From positions 1,178,001 through 1,242,000 of the forward strand of contig NZ_CP146092.1 of NCBI RefSeq assembly GCF_037023145.1: a DNA stretch of 64,000 bases. The letters are read 5' to 3'. Below are positions 20,037-29,870 of the stretch, in pieces (positions within the stretch are counted from its first letter, which is position 1; the number at the start of each line of letters is the position of its first letter). Made by a program: the position numbers and the translations under genes. The notes below the pieces were generated by a model. That model worked only from the letters and a program-made list of their open reading frames with translations. It was not told the origin of the DNA and ran no database searches. Origin of the DNA: Ralstonia sp. RRA (lineage in GTDB: Bacteria; Pseudomonadota; Gammaproteobacteria; Burkholderiales; Burkholderiaceae).

Positions 20037-21032
20037 ATGTCCGCCAGCCCAACGCCGCCTGCCACGCCCGTTCCCGACCTGTTCCAGCCCACCCTGCAGG
20101 ATTGGGCCGACCAGCCCGCGCAGGCCTTCGAGCATTGGCTGGCTGTGCGCGGCTATCGTGCATCGTCGGCGACGGTGTACCGCGCAATGTGGCGCAAATG
20201 GCTGCGCTGGGCTGAATCGCACCAACGCGCGCTGGCGGATTGGAGTGCGGGCGATATCGCCGCCTTCCTGGATGAATCGGGCCTGACCAAGCTGCACCGG
20301 TATCGCTATGCACGCCTGATCGAGCGCGTCTTCCATCAGATTGAACTGCTGCGCACAGGCACGCACAACCCGGCCAGCGCGGCAGTGCAGCAGAAGCTGG
20401 CCGAGGGCGAGAACGACCCGACCACCTTTCTTTCCACGGCCGAGCGCGTTGCCATCGAGGCCTCGCTGGAGGTGGGCGCGCGGGCGAGTGAGGCGGCGGT
20501 CAACGCCAGTGCTTTCAAGCTGGCGCGCGACAGGGCACTGGTGGCGGTGTGCCACGGTGCGGGGCTGAAGGTCGCGCAGGTGCAGTCATTGCTGCTGCGC
20601 CATGTGGGCGAGGCGCTGGAGAGTATTACCGTCGAGCCGTCGCGCGGCCCCGCGTATCACGCGCCGCTGCTGGAGAGTGCGCGCCCCGCGTTGGCGGCCT
20701 GGCTGGCCGTGCGCGGTCACGCCGAAGTGCCGGGCGAGCGCATCTTCGTGGCCGATGCCGGTGGGCGCGTCATGCATGCGGCCTCGGTATATCGCCGTGT
20801 GGAGGCCTGGCTGGCCGCGCTGCCCGCTTTGATGCACCGCAGCGAACGGCTCTCGCCGCAGACGCTGCGCAACGGCTATGCCGCAGCGCTGTTCGATGCC
20901 GGCGCGGCCCCTGCCGAGGTGGGGTACGCGCTGGGCTTGCGGGATCAGACCTCGGCCTGGCGCCTGCGCTCGGCGTATGTCGACTGGCAGGCGGCGGCCC
21001 ATCCGGATGCGGATAAAGGCTCCGCGTCATAG
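20037..21032 (+). CDS. Tyrosine-recombinase-like protein with eroded active site
   Basis: This 331-residue protein has the two-domain layout of Xer/phage integrases: an N-terminal SAM-like DNA-binding domain (about 22-110) and a C-terminal catalytic-like domain (about 130-318). Of the catalytic set, the first Arg is Lys (GAGLK, K178). The H-x-L-R box reads Q275-T-L-R278 followed by N279, and the later His/Trp is L301 (LGLRDQ). Only R278 and the candidate nucleophile Y314 remain. It is therefore probably not an active recombinase, although the frame is intact. No attachment site, phage gene or tRNA is nearby. A structural or regulatory DNA-binding role is possible. Confidence 0.8.
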   Translation: MSASPTPPATPVPDLFQPTLQDWADQPAQAFEHWLAVRGYRASSATVYRAMWRKWLRWAESHQRALADWSAGDIAAFLDESGLTKLHRYRYARLIERVFHQIELLRTGTHNPASAAVQQKLAEGENDPTTFLSTAERVAIEASLEVGARASEAAVNASAFKLARDRALVAVCHGAGLKVAQVQSLLLRHVGEALESITVEPSRGPAYHAPLLESARPALAAWLAVRGHAEVPGERIFVADAGGRVMHAASVYRRVEAWLAALPALMHRSERLSPQTLRNGYAAALFDAGAAPAEVGYALGLRDQTSAWRLRSAYVDWQAAAHPDADKGSAS

Positions 21033-21086
21033 CACGGTTTTTTGCGCAATATCGCGTGCAAACTGCCCGCCAACCGGCGCTGGGCT

Positions 21087-21095
21087 TGCTATGAT
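21087..21095 (+). promoter_or_regulatory. Extended -10 promoter candidate for galE
   Basis: TGC-TATGAT matches an extended -10, about 100 bp before the galE ATG. No -35 match is present at the usual distance. Confidence 0.4.
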
Positions 21096-21190
21096 CGCGC
21101 TGTTCCGCCGCGCCGGCTGTATCGGTCGGTGAACCCGATGCCGCGCTCGAATCGGCACGCCACGATCTCTTTCTCGATACCTCGCACCCA

Positions 21191-22213
21191 ATGACAGAAA
21201 CCATTCTGCTGACCGGCGCCACCGGCTATATTGCTTCGCATACCTGGGTTGAACTGCTGGATGCGGGCTATCAGGTGATCGGCCTCGACAATCTGTGCAA
21301 CAGCAGCTCTACCGTGCTTTCACGCATTGAGCAGATCACCGCCAAGACGCCCAAGTTCGTGCAGGGCGATGTGCGTGACCGCCGCCTGCTTGATGATCTC
21401 TTTGCCAGCACGCGCATCTCGGCCGTCATCCACTTTGCAGCGCTCAAATCGGTGGGCGAGTCGGTGCAGAAGCCGCTGGCCTACTACGACAACAACATTG
21501 GCGGATTGGTCACGCTGTGCGCATCGATGGCCCATGCCAATGTGCGCCAGTTGGTGTTCAGCTCGTCGGCCACCGTGTACGGCAATCCGCATACAGTGCC
21601 GATTACCGAGTCGTTTCCGCTGTCGGCCACCAACCCGTACGGCCAGACCAAGCTGATGGGCGAGCAGGTGCTGCGCGATCTGGAGATCTCTAACGCAGCC
21701 TGGCAGATTGCCTACCTGCGTTATTTCAACCCCGTTGGCGCGCACCACAGCGGCCTGATCGGCGAAGACCCGCGCGGCATTCCGAACAACCTGATGCCGT
21801 ACGTTGCCCAGGTGGCCATTGGCAAGCGCGAGAAACTTTCCGTCTACGGCGGCGATTGGCCCACGCCCGATGGCACGGGCGTGCGCGACTACATCCACGT
21901 GGTCGACCTGGCGCGCGGGCATCTGTCGGCGCTTGATGTGCTGCGCCGCGATGGTCGTGGCTTTACCGTCAACCTGGGCACTGGGCGCGGCTACTCGGTG
22001 CTGGAAGTCGTTGAGGCCTACAAACGTGCGAGTGGCCGCCCGGTTCCGTATCAGATCGTGGACCGCCGCCCCGGCGACATCGCCGCGTGCTACGCCGATC
22101 CGGCACTCGCTGCATCCATGCTGGGCTGGCGCGCGCAATACGGCATCGAGCGCATGTGCGAAGACTCGTGGCGCTGGCAAAGCATGAACCCGGACGGCTT
22201 TCAGTCCCGCTGA
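21191..22213 (+). CDS. galE: UDP-glucose 4-epimerase
   Basis: This 340-residue extended short-chain dehydrogenase has the NAD-binding GATGYIASH motif at the N-terminus, the SSSATVYG catalytic serine segment and the YGQTK Tyr/Lys pair. LRYFNPVGAH and VRDYIHVVDLARGH are typical GalE signatures. It interconverts UDP-glucose and UDP-galactose for surface polysaccharide and galactose metabolism. The gene is followed after 51 bp by the 7-TM PAS gene, so the two may share a transcript, although no functional link is known. Confidence 0.96.
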   Translation: MTETILLTGATGYIASHTWVELLDAGYQVIGLDNLCNSSSTVLSRIEQITAKTPKFVQGDVRDRRLLDDLFASTRISAVIHFAALKSVGESVQKPLAYYDNNIGGLVTLCASMAHANVRQLVFSSSATVYGNPHTVPITESFPLSATNPYGQTKLMGEQVLRDLEISNAAWQIAYLRYFNPVGAHHSGLIGEDPRGIPNNLMPYVAQVAIGKREKLSVYGGDWPTPDGTGVRDYIHVVDLARGHLSALDVLRRDGRGFTVNLGTGRGYSVLEVVEAYKRASGRPVPYQIVDRRPGDIAACYADPALAASMLGWRAQYGIERMCEDSWRWQSMNPDGFQSR

Positions 22214-22264
22214 CTCACGACATACAACGCTGTTTGACCCCCGCAGAACTGGAACCACCCCGCA

Positions 22265-23671
22265 GTGGATGACGTCGCTCACCTTGTTGCGCAACTGACC
22301 GGCAGGCTTGCTGGCGCATTGCTGCCATTGATCGTGGCATGCGGCGCGGGCAGCTTGCTGCTGCGTTTGCTGGACGATCTGCGCAGTGCCGGCGCCACGC
22401 GCGCCCGACTGCCGCTGGCCATGACAGCGCTGTTTTGTGCGATTGCGTTGTGGACGGTGCCGCTGCTGCCGCTGGTTGCGCGTTGGCCGCTACACGAGGG
22501 CGCCGCGCTGTTGGTGATGTCGCCGGCATCGTTCTGCTGGAGTCTGGCAGTGGCCGCGCTGTGGTGCATCCTGGGTGGCCAGGCGGGCACCGTACGCGCG
22601 GTGCTGCTGGGTGCGTTGCTGAGCATCAGCGGCCCTGTGGCCGTGCTGTTGCTCGCGGGTGTCACCAGCTTCGATGCGCTGGCGTGGGCGGATGCCGGCA
22701 TGCTCGGCATCGTCATGCTGCTGTCGGCGGCGGCCTGTGCGGCGGCGTTGCAGTTTGCGCTGTCGGCGCAATCCGGTGCGACGGGGGTGGCTGTCCGCCG
22801 CCCCGTCGTGAGCCTGTTCGTGAGTGTGCTGTTCGGCATCGGTCTGGCCATCGACGCGGTGTATGCGGCGTCGCTGGTGGATTCGCCATCGGTTGCCTTC
22901 GGCAGTGCGCCGGCCTGGCTGCAATTGCTGGTGGCAGGCGGGGCAGTGGCGACGGTGCTCGCCGGCTTCCTGCTCGGTTACCGTGACCGCGCATCGGGTG
23001 ACACCTCGGCTGCAATTGCCACCCGCGAGATCCGCCGCCGCAAGGAAACGATGCAGGCGCTTAACGATCTGGAGCAGAGCTACCGGCAGCGCGAGGCGGA
23101 GTTGGCCGCGCGGCATCAATTGCTGCTCGATGGCGCGGATGTCGGCTTGTGGGAATTTGATCTGATTACGCGCAGCGCGCAGTTCTCCACGCGCTTTGCC
23201 GACATGCTCGGCTACTCGCTCAAGGAGATCGGCCCGAGTACCAGCGAGTACCTGCGCCTCGTGCACCCGGATGACTTGCCGCTCGTGCTCAACCGTATCC
23301 AGGCGCACGTTGACGGCAATGCGCCCGCTTACGCTGCGGAATTCCGCATGCGGCACAAGGATGGCAGCTATCGTCAGCTCATCGCGCACGGTGTGGCTTT
23401 GCGCGATGCCGGCGGTCGTGCCACACGCATGGCCGGCTCGCATGTCCAACTGGCACTGAAAGTAGCTGCAGCAAATACTGCCTTGCCAGACATTGCTACG
23501 TCTGCGGCGCAGCCCGAGACGCTTCGTCGCCAGGGGCTGTGGGAGTCGTGGTCGCCGCTGGACAATGCGCCCGATACTTCGGGCACACCAGCCACAGCGA
23601 CTGCGCCGACCGAGCCCGCGTCGGCCAGCAACGGCACATTGCCCAGCATCAATCCCAACGCGCTGCGTTGA
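22265..23671 (+). CDS. Seven-helix membrane protein with a C-terminal PAS domain and no output domain
   Basis: This 468-residue protein starts at GTG 22265. About seven membrane helices fill residues 9-245, then comes a short coiled linker ([20 protein letters not shown]) and a PAS domain (about 283-395; [24 protein letters not shown] and LRLVHPDDL). A Pro/Thr/Ala-rich tail ends the protein. There is no kinase, GGDEF, EAL or methyl-accepting domain. The membrane part has the layout of an MHYT-type sensor, but without the M-H-Y-T residues, so I call this only a resemblance. It lies directly upstream of a chemoreceptor gene and might pass a signal by protein contact. Confidence 0.75.
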   Translation: MDDVAHLVAQLTGRLAGALLPLIVACGAGSLLLRLLDDLRSAGATRARLPLAMTALFCAIALWTVPLLPLVARWPLHEGAALLVMSPASFCWSLAVAALWCILGGQAGTVRAVLLGALLSISGPVAVLLLAGVTSFDALAWADAGMLGIVMLLSAAACAAALQFALSAQSGATGVAVRRPVVSLFVSVLFGIGLAIDAVYAASLVDSPSVAFGSAPAWLQLLVAGGAVATVLAGFLLGYRDRASGDTSAAIATREIRRRKETMQALNDLEQSYRQREAELAARHQLLLDGADVGLWEFDLITRSAQFSTRFADMLGYSLKEIGPSTSEYLRLVHPDDLPLVLNRIQAHVDGNAPAYAAEFRMRHKDGSYRQLIAHGVALRDAGGRATRMAGSHVQLALKVAAANTALPDIATSAAQPETLRRQGLWESWSPLDNAPDTSGTPATATAPTEPASASNGTLPSINPNALR

Positions 23672-23709
23672 GGCCGTTCATCTTTACGGATGTTGATCAC
23701 GCCTCGTAC

Positions 23710-23737
23710 TCAAGTTTCCTTCCGGCTTGCCCGATAG
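23710..23737 (+). promoter_or_regulatory. Sigma-28 (flagellar) promoter candidate for the chemoreceptor gene
   Basis: TCAAGTTT, 11 bp, then GCCCGATAG closely matches the sigma-28 pattern TAAAGTTT-N11-GCCGATAA, with one extra C in the second box. It gives a leader of about 75 nt before the ATG at 23818, consistent with motility-class control of a chemoreceptor. Confidence 0.6.
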
Positions 23738-23817
23738 CGCATGTAGAGCGCGTGCAATCGCGCCGGGGAGCGCCGCCAGCATCACGCGGACAAGAAGAAA
23801 CGCTTGGAGGAAGGAAG

Positions 23818-25359
23818 ATGAACCGACTCACGCTTCGACAGAAGCTGTGGCTGCCGCTCGTCCTGAGCTGGCTGTGCCTGCTTGTCATCACATTGTGGAG
23901 TGCATGGAGCGCACGCACCGTGCGCATGGAGGAGCGGCAACGCGATCTCCAGAACGTCAGCGCCACCGCATTCAGCGTCATCAAGGAATACGGCCAACTG
24001 GCGCAAGACGGCAAGATGACGGTGGACGAGGCCAAGGCTCAGGCCATCGCGCGTTTGAAAGACATGCGCTATGGCACCGACGGCTATTTCTCGCTGTCGA
24101 GAACCGATACCGTTTCGGTCATGCACCCGTTCAAGCCCGAGATGGTCGGCAAGAACATGTCTGCTGCGACCGACCCTGAGGGTAAGCATCTGTTCTTGGA
24201 CATCGCGCAGACGGCCAAGGCGGGCGGCGGGTTTGTACGCTACCTGTGGCCCAAGCCTGGCAGCGACAAGGCGGAACCCAAGCTGACCTACGTCTCGTAC
24301 TACGCGCCCTGGGATTGGTCGATGACGACGGGGCTGTACATCGATGACGTTGATGCAGCGTTTCGTACCTCGCTCATGCAATCGCTCGGCCTGTTGCTGG
24401 GTGTTGGCTTGCTGATGACCGTGGTTGTCGTGGCCGTCACGCGCGGTTTGCAGCGTCAGCTGGGCGGTGAGCCGGCGTATGCCGCAGACGTTGCCGCACG
24501 TATTGCTGGAGGCGACCTGGCGGTGCGCGTGCAGACGCGCCAAGGCGATCGCGACAGCATGCTTTTCGCCATGTCGCAGATGCAGCAGCAACTCACGGGC
24601 ACGATCAGCGACATAAAGAATTCGGCCGATTCCATTGCCAGTGCAACCAAGCAGATTGCAGCCGGCAATGCCGATCTGTCACAGCGGACGGAGCAGCAGG
24701 CATCTTCGCTGGAAGAGACGGCATCGAGCATGGAAGAGCTGACATCGATCGTGAAGCAGAACGCCGACAACGCGCGTCAGGCCAGCACGCTGGCAGTCAA
24801 CGCGTCAGATATTGCCGTCAAGGGCGGCGAAGTGGTGGGGCGCGTGGTCGAGACCATGTCGGGCATCAACGAGAGCAGCAAGAAGATTGCCGACATCATT
24901 GGCGTGATCGAGGGTATTGCGTTCCAGACCAACATCCTGGCGCTCAACGCCGCGGTGGAAGCCGCGCGTGCCGGCGAGCAGGGCCGCGGCTTTGCCGTGG
25001 TGGCGGGCGAGGTGCGCAGCCTGGCGCAGCGTTCGGCCAGTGCCGCCAAGGAGATCAAGGAGTTGATCGGCGACTCGGTAGGGCGTGTGCAGAACGGTTC
25101 TGCTCTGGTGCAGGAAGCGGGAACGGTGATTGACGAAGTGGTGGTCGCGGTCAAGCGCGTGACCGACATCATGGGGGAGATTTCTGCCGCATCCGACGAG
25201 CAGAGCTCCGGTATTGAGCAGGTCAATCAGGCCGTGAATCAGATGGATGAGGTGACGCAACAGAATGCTGCGCTGGTGGAGCAGGCTGCTGCGGCGGCGC
25301 TTTCGTTGGAAGAGCAGGCGCAATTGCTGCGCTCAGCAGTGGGGCGCTTCCAGGTATAA
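23818..25359 (+). CDS. Methyl-accepting chemotaxis protein with single Cache sensor
   Basis: The protein has 513 residues from the ATG at 23818, with a strong GGAGG site upstream. TM1 (about 10-31) leads into a periplasmic sCache_2-like domain (about 40-180; [43 protein letters not shown]). TM2 (about 185-207), HAMP and the signalling coiled coil follow. The hairpin tip [21 protein letters not shown] is canonical. No NWETF-type CheR/CheB tether is present at the C-terminus (it ends VGRFQV). sCache_2 domains often bind small organic acids. The ligand here is unknown. Confidence 0.94.
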   Translation: MNRLTLRQKLWLPLVLSWLCLLVITLWSAWSARTVRMEERQRDLQNVSATAFSVIKEYGQLAQDGKMTVDEAKAQAIARLKDMRYGTDGYFSLSRTDTVSVMHPFKPEMVGKNMSAATDPEGKHLFLDIAQTAKAGGGFVRYLWPKPGSDKAEPKLTYVSYYAPWDWSMTTGLYIDDVDAAFRTSLMQSLGLLLGVGLLMTVVVVAVTRGLQRQLGGEPAYAADVAARIAGGDLAVRVQTRQGDRDSMLFAMSQMQQQLTGTISDIKNSADSIASATKQIAAGNADLSQRTEQQASSLEETASSMEELTSIVKQNADNARQASTLAVNASDIAVKGGEVVGRVVETMSGINESSKKIADIIGVIEGIAFQTNILALNAAVEAARAGEQGRGFAVVAGEVRSLAQRSASAAKEIKELIGDSVGRVQNGSALVQEAGTVIDEVVVAVKRVTDIMGEISAASDEQSSGIEQVNQAVNQMDEVTQQNAALVEQAAAAALSLEEQAQLLRSAVGRFQV

Positions 25360-25375
25360 CGCGCCAAAGCGCAAG

Positions 25376-25414
25376 AAAAAAACAAGGCCGGCAATATCGC
25401 CGGCCTTGTTTTTT
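25376..25414. terminator. Bidirectional terminator between chemoreceptor and H-NS genes
   Basis: ACAAGGCCGGC / GCCGGCCTTGT is an 11-bp perfect stem with loop AATATC. It is flanked by an A run and a T run, so it can terminate both convergent genes. Confidence 0.95.
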
Positions 25415-25469
25415 GTGGTTTCCGGTTGCCTCTTTGTGCAGACTCGGATGTGCTGCTTTTCTGCGCGGG

Positions 25470-25778
25470 TCAGGCGATCAGAAAATCCTCCATCTTGCGA
25501 CCCGACGACAGTTCCTTCACCAGCCAGCCCGGACGCTTGCCACGACCCGTCCAGGTATTGCCGCTGCTGTCGCGGTAACGCACCGGTACCTTGCGGCCGG
25601 CCTTTTTCGAAGCCACTGCACCCTTGGCACCAAAACCGAGGTCGTCGGCGGTCAGGCCATATTCCACGATCTTCTGCTTGATTTCAGCGATCACCGTCGC
25701 CTGTTCGTTTGCCCGGAGTTCATCGGCCTGGCGCTGCAGTTCAGAGATCTTCTGAACGATTTCCTTGTAAGTCGGCAT
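25470..25778 (-). CDS. H-NS family nucleoid protein
   Basis: This 102-residue protein has an N-terminal oligomerisation helix (YKEIVQKISELQRQADELRANE) and a C-terminal AT-hook-like DNA-binding motif (TWTGRGKRPGWL), the hallmark of the short H-NS proteins of Burkholderiales. It binds AT-rich DNA and silences horizontally acquired or surface genes. AT-richer DNA of that kind lies between the lipoprotein genes and upstream of flp in this window. That it targets these regions is inference. Confidence 0.95.
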   Translation of the reverse strand: MPTYKEIVQKISELQRQADELRANEQATVIAEIKQKIVEYGLTADDLGFGAKGAVASKKAGRKVPVRYRDSSGNTWTGRGKRPGWLVKELSSGRKMEDFLIA

Positions 25779-25834
25779 TATGGATTCCTCAACTTTGCAA
25801 TTGAAACATGGGCACGCTCCCCGTAGCCCACCGC

Positions 25835-25840
25835 ATTATA
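25835..25840 (-). promoter_or_regulatory. -10 element (TATAAT) for the H-NS gene
   Basis: On the minus strand TATAAT lies 57 bp before the ATG. The -35 is weak (TTCATT at 18 bp). The rest of the 402-bp intergenic stretch 25779-26180 is AT-rich and shows no gene. Confidence 0.5.
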
Positions 25841-26144
25841 ACGACTTTGACCGAGTGAAATGAATTTCGTTAAGACCTCATGTCAACGGCGTCGATTTTG
25901 CGCAGCAGTTTGCGTTGCGCAAATCGGCATGGTGCGGCCATTTGTCCGGGAAACCGGAAATTGTGAACATATGAAGAAGCGAGAAGCCGTGCGGCTACGT
26001 GTGTTCAATGCCAGCGAGCAGCATTGAGCGTGCACGGCACACTTTCTTTTTATGTGATTGCTTCATTGCTTCGGCAGCCGCACTGGGAGCCGATTTGATG
26101 AAAAGCTTTCGAGCGTGCGTTGAAAGGTTATCGAAAGGGAAATG

Positions 26145-26171
26145 AAAAATGCATCAGAATGGCGCATTTTT
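26145..26171 (-). terminator. Weak terminator after the GGDEF-EAL gene
   Basis: AAAAATGC and GCATTTTT form an 8-bp stem around an 11-nt loop, with T residues on the descending arm. The stem is mostly A:T, so efficiency is doubtful. Confidence 0.5.
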
Positions 26172-26180
26172 ACAATTGCT

Positions 26181-28274
26181 TCAGGCGAACTGCACGCCTT
26201 CAAGCAAGCCCTGAAAATCCTTTGCCGGTAACGGGCGCGCCAACAGATAGCCTTGAACCTGATCGCAATGCAGATTCACCAAGGCCTCCATCTGCGCCTC
26301 GGTTTCCACGCCTTCCGCCACCACCGTCATATCCAGCGAATGCGCCATCGCGCAGATGGCGCGGATGATTGCGGCCGCCTCGGGCGGGTTGTCATCAAGC
26401 GCGGAGACGAATGCCCGGTCGATCTTGATCTGCTGAGCGCGGAAGCGCTGCAGATAACTCAGGCTGGAATAACCGGTGCCGAAATCGTCGATGGCGACTT
26501 CGATGCCAAGTGCCTGGATCTGGCGGATCGCTGCAATGCTCTGGCTGGCATCGCGCATGGCGGCTGTCTCGGTAATCTCAAACATCAGGCGGTGTGCGCT
26601 CACCTGATAGCGGTGCAGGATCTGCGACAGGCGCTGCACGAGGTCGGGTTGCTGAAACTGGCGCGGCGAGAGGTTGACCGCGATACGCTGCGGGGCCATG
26701 CCCGCCGCATCCCAATGCATGATCTGGCGACAGACTTCTTCGACCACCCAGTCGCCCAACTCGACGATGGTGCCGGTGCGCTCCGCCAGCGGGATGAACT
26801 CGGCGGGTGATACGGGGCCAAGCTCTGGGTGATTCCAGCGCAGCAGTGCCTCCGCGCCGGTCATTGCCTGCGTGAACGCATCGAACTTTGGCTGGTAGTG
26901 CACCGACAACTGACCATTGAGCGCTGCATGCGAAAGCGCGCGCTGGATCTGCAGCACGCGATGCGCCGTCGTGTTCAGGCGCGGCTCGTAGAAGCGGTAG
27001 GCATTGCCGGTGGACTGCTTGCAATCGAACATGGCGGCGTCGGCATGCTCCAGGAGCGTGTCGGCCGTTGCGCCATTGTGCGGATGGATCACCACGCCGA
27101 TGCTGGCCGTCGCGCGCAGGCGGCGGCCGTCCACTTCCACCAGCTCGCGCAGACGGAACAGCAGCTTGTCGCCAACGGTGGCGGCTGCCTCAGGCAGGGT
27201 GAGGCCTTCGACCAGAATGGCGAACTCGTCGCCGCCCAGCCGGGCGACCATGTCTTCGCCGCGCATGGTCTGGCGCAGGCGCTCGGCGATGATCTGCAAG
27301 ACGCGGTCGCCGGTGGCGCGGCCGTATTGCTCGTTGATCTGGCTAAAGTTGTCCAGGTCTAGGCAGAAGAGGGCGAAAGGACGCCCGCGCCGCGTTGTCG
27401 AGAGGATCGCGCTGTCCAGCGATTGCCGAAGCTGCAGCCGATTGGGCAAGCCGGTCAGTGCATCGTGATGCTGCGGTGTGGGTGGCTGATTTGCGACACG
27501 TGCCAGAGATGCGGCCAGATGGGCCTGTGCGGAATCGACGCGCGTCTCCAGCATGATCAGCACCGCGTGCAGCCCAAGCGCAAGTAGCACACCGCCGGCA
27601 CTCAGCATGATGACGGGCACCACATGCAGCGTGGTTGCCTCGTCTGCGGGCCAGACGCTGACCGACGGCCACGCCGCCAGCGATAGCACTGCGGAGGTGG
27701 CCAGCACTGCCGCCGCTCGTGCGCGCAAGCCGACGGCGGCCCGGCGCTGCGCCGGCGGTAGATGAAAGGCCATGCACATCGCTAGGCACGTCCCCGCACC
27801 GAGCACAAGGGCGCCGCCCCCCCAGCCAGCGAGCGTGCGCTGCAGCGAGAGGGTGTCGTTGTGCAGCCATGGGCGCGCCAGATACAGCTCTGTCATCAAC
27901 AGCCCGATACCGAGCGCGATCGCGCCCATGGCAATGCGGTGGCGATGCGGAGGTTGCCCGGCGATGGCGGGCGACGTATCAGGCAATACCACCAGAAATG
28001 CCGCGAGCGAGGCCGCCAACGCCGTCATGAGCGTGACGGAAATGGGTACCGTGAGCTGCGCAGCCAATGACCGGTGCAGGCCGACCTGAGCGAGCCAAAG
28101 CCCCGACCATAGCCCGATGCCGAGAATGGCGGCGCAGGCAATGCGCCAGTTACGGCGTTTTGCGATCGTCGAACCCCCCGGCAGACGTGTCGCAGCGTCT
28201 AGTGCGGCAAACGTGGTTAAGCCCGTGCTTACCCACGCAAACAGCAGCAGCGCAATATGGAAATCGTTATGCAT
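26181..28274 (-). CDS. Membrane GGDEF-EAL protein (cyclic di-GMP synthesis/degradation) with degenerate MHYT-like sensor
   Basis: The protein has 697 residues from the ATG at 28274, which puts the first helix (HNDFHIALLLFAWVSTGL) at the N-terminus. Seven membrane helices (about 1-240) resemble the MHYT sensor layout, but the diagnostic M-H-Y/F-T positions read SGLW, MTE and CMAF, so metal ligands are missing. The GGDEF domain follows (LTGLPNR...RLGGDEF), then an EAL domain with EALLRW, NLSPRQF, DDFGTGYSSL and EGVET. Both active-site motifs are intact, so it could make or break c-di-GMP. Which activity dominates cannot be read from sequence. c-di-GMP control would suit the nearby pilus locus. 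Confidence 0.93.
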   Translation of the reverse strand: MHNDFHIALLLFAWVSTGLTTFAALDAATRLPGGSTIAKRRNWRIACAAILGIGLWSGLWLAQVGLHRSLAAQLTVPISVTLMTALAASLAAFLVVLPDTSPAIAGQPPHRHRIAMGAIALGIGLLMTELYLARPWLHNDTLSLQRTLAGWGGGALVLGAGTCLAMCMAFHLPPAQRRAAVGLRARAAAVLATSAVLSLAAWPSVSVWPADEATTLHVVPVIMLSAGGVLLALGLHAVLIMLETRVDSAQAHLAASLARVANQPPTPQHHDALTGLPNRLQLRQSLDSAILSTTRRGRPFALFCLDLDNFSQINEQYGRATGDRVLQIIAERLRQTMRGEDMVARLGGDEFAILVEGLTLPEAAATVGDKLLFRLRELVEVDGRRLRATASIGVVIHPHNGATADTLLEHADAAMFDCKQSTGNAYRFYEPRLNTTAHRVLQIQRALSHAALNGQLSVHYQPKFDAFTQAMTGAEALLRWNHPELGPVSPAEFIPLAERTGTIVELGDWVVEEVCRQIMHWDAAGMAPQRIAVNLSPRQFQQPDLVQRLSQILHRYQVSAHRLMFEITETAAMRDASQSIAAIRQIQALGIEVAIDDFGTGYSSLSYLQRFRAQQIKIDRAFVSALDDNPPEAAAIIRAICAMAHSLDMTVVAEGVETEAQMEALVNLHCDQVQGYLLARPLPAKDFQGLLEGVQFA

Positions 28275-28477
28275 GCGAGCGCATTTGGCGCGGCCCCCCG
28301 ACTTTCGACCGACGCCTGTCTGTGTTTTGCGGCGAGGATAGCGCAAGAGCCTGGTGTTTCAGGCGGTGAAAAAGCCCGCTTGTTGCGCGCTATTCACAGA
28401 ATGCGTCGGGATAATCCGCCGCTATTGCATTGCATCAAGCAATTGCGGCGGCTCCACGCCTGTCTTCATGCATCGGC

Positions 28478-28503
28478 AAAAAACCGGGCCGCATGACCCG
28501 GGT
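28478..28503 (-). terminator. Terminator after the LuxR-type gene
   Basis: On the minus strand ACCCGGG and CCCGGT pair with one bulged C, followed by a run of T residues, 41 bp past the LuxR stop. The rest of the 269-bp gap to the GGDEF-EAL start (28275-28543) holds nothing else I can identify. Confidence 0.6.
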
Positions 28504-28543
28504 ATACGCGAATGGTCGCTCGCCCGCGATTGCGGGTGGAGAT

Positions 28544-29647
28544 TCAGGCGTTCAGGCGAGTGCGCCGGCGGGATGCGGGGGTGGCGGCTCCGGCACGTTC
28601 CAGGTCGACGCTGGGCAGCAGGTGCAGCAGGCGCACGAGCTCGGATTGGCGGTGCGTGCCGGTCTTGCGCAGGATGTCGCGGATATGCACGCGCACGGTA
28701 TGCAGCGACAGGAATTCGCGGTCGGCGATTTCCTGCAGGGTCTCTCCTGCAGCCAGTCGCGCAGCGACGATGCATTCCTTGTTCGTCAGCCCGAAGAGCG
28801 AGGCGAGCACGCCTGCATCCATGACCGACCGCGCCTCCGAGTTGCCCACCAGTACCAAGGCGAGCGGCGCCGCCCAGGTCGAGCGCATGGCATCAGAGGG
28901 CGCCAGCGGCGTGGCGATGAAGGGAACGGGCCGCCCATCGCGTGCCAGATACATCCACGAGCCGGCAGCGCCTTGCACACCCATCGAGCCGGCAGCGTGT
29001 TCGATCAGGTTGCGCAGTGCCGCGTTGTGTGTGTGGTCAGCGGAGTGCAACATGCCGCCATCAAGCGACAAACGATCGTCTTCTGCGGCCATCGTTCGCG
29101 CCCATGCGTTAGCGTATTTCACGCGCATGCTGCGTTCGATCACCATTACGCCAAAGTCGAGCGTATCCAACCCGGCCATGCCGAGCGCGGCGAGTTCGTT
29201 CAGTTCCTGATTGCGCTGCTGCATGCGCGCCGCACGCTGCAGGTGGGGCAGGACGCGTTGCAGGCGCTCTTCGCGTTCGGCTGCGCTCACTTCCGAGATG
29301 CTGTCCCGTGTGCGCAGGCGCATGGTGATGCTCAGGTCCGGCGTGTCCATCAACGTCACGCCGCGCGCAGGTGCGTCTTCGGGCTGCGGGGCGCGCAGTA
29401 GTTGAGGGTCTTGGCAGAAGGCGTTGCAGTGGCCCGGTTGCGGGCAGTTCTGGCACCAGCCCGACGAAACGCCTTGGCGTGGCGCGTCAGTGTGCTTGTC
29501 CCAGACGAAATAATGTGCGCTTTCTGCCCCTGCGTAGACGGAGAGCAAGGCCAGGGCAGTCGGCATCTGCGCGGGGTCTAGCACCGCCTCGTAGATGGTA
29601 TCGACGAGTCGATGAAACTCTGCGTCATCCGATAGACGTTGCAGCAT
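28544..29647 (-). CDS. LuxR-type regulator with an N-terminal four-cysteine cluster
   Basis: The protein has 367 residues from ATG 29647. The frame is open to ATG 29803, which would add 52 polar residues (NNNQHSDSGQQHI...), so the start is uncertain. The C-terminal LuxR helix-turn-helix is clear (about 300-357; FGLTNKECIVAARLAAGETL and LSLHTVRVHIRDILRKTG). The N-terminal 290 residues look like a PAS-type sensor. They include C65-x2-C68-x5-C74-x3-C78 in a Pro/Gln-rich segment, spacing that could bind Zn or an Fe-S cluster. It is not a response regulator (no receiver) and not a clear autoinducer-binding LuxR. It lies downstream of the tpsB-like gene on the same strand. Confidence 0.85.
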   Translation of the reverse strand: MLQRLSDDAEFHRLVDTIYEAVLDPAQMPTALALLSVYAGAESAHYFVWDKHTDAPRQGVSSGWCQNCPQPGHCNAFCQDPQLLRAPQPEDAPARGVTLMDTPDLSITMRLRTRDSISEVSAAEREERLQRVLPHLQRAARMQQRNQELNELAALGMAGLDTLDFGVMVIERSMRVKYANAWARTMAAEDDRLSLDGGMLHSADHTHNAALRNLIEHAAGSMGVQGAAGSWMYLARDGRPVPFIATPLAPSDAMRSTWAAPLALVLVGNSEARSVMDAGVLASLFGLTNKECIVAARLAAGETLQEIADREFLSLHTVRVHIRDILRKTGTHRQSELVRLLHLLPSVDLERAGAATPASRRRTRLNA

Positions 29648-29870
29648 AGTGGCCCCCGGTGCGTATTGCGATGACTGAGGGGACTGACCCTCGCCATCGG
29701 CGTGTTGCGGCCTGATGTGCTGTTGGCCGCTGTCGCTGTGTTGATTGTTGTTCTTCTGCGCGACTTCCTTGGTAATCGGCAACTCTTTGGAAAAACTTAA
29801 CATTCCGCTTCTGATGCTCCCAAATTCCGGCGGTGCTGTATCCCCCCCTTTGGAAGGGAGTATGGGTGAC

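Noticed and set aside
20037..21032. Prophage or integrative-element boundary
   Set aside because: There is no att-like direct repeat, tRNA, phage or transfer gene around it, and composition matches neighbours.
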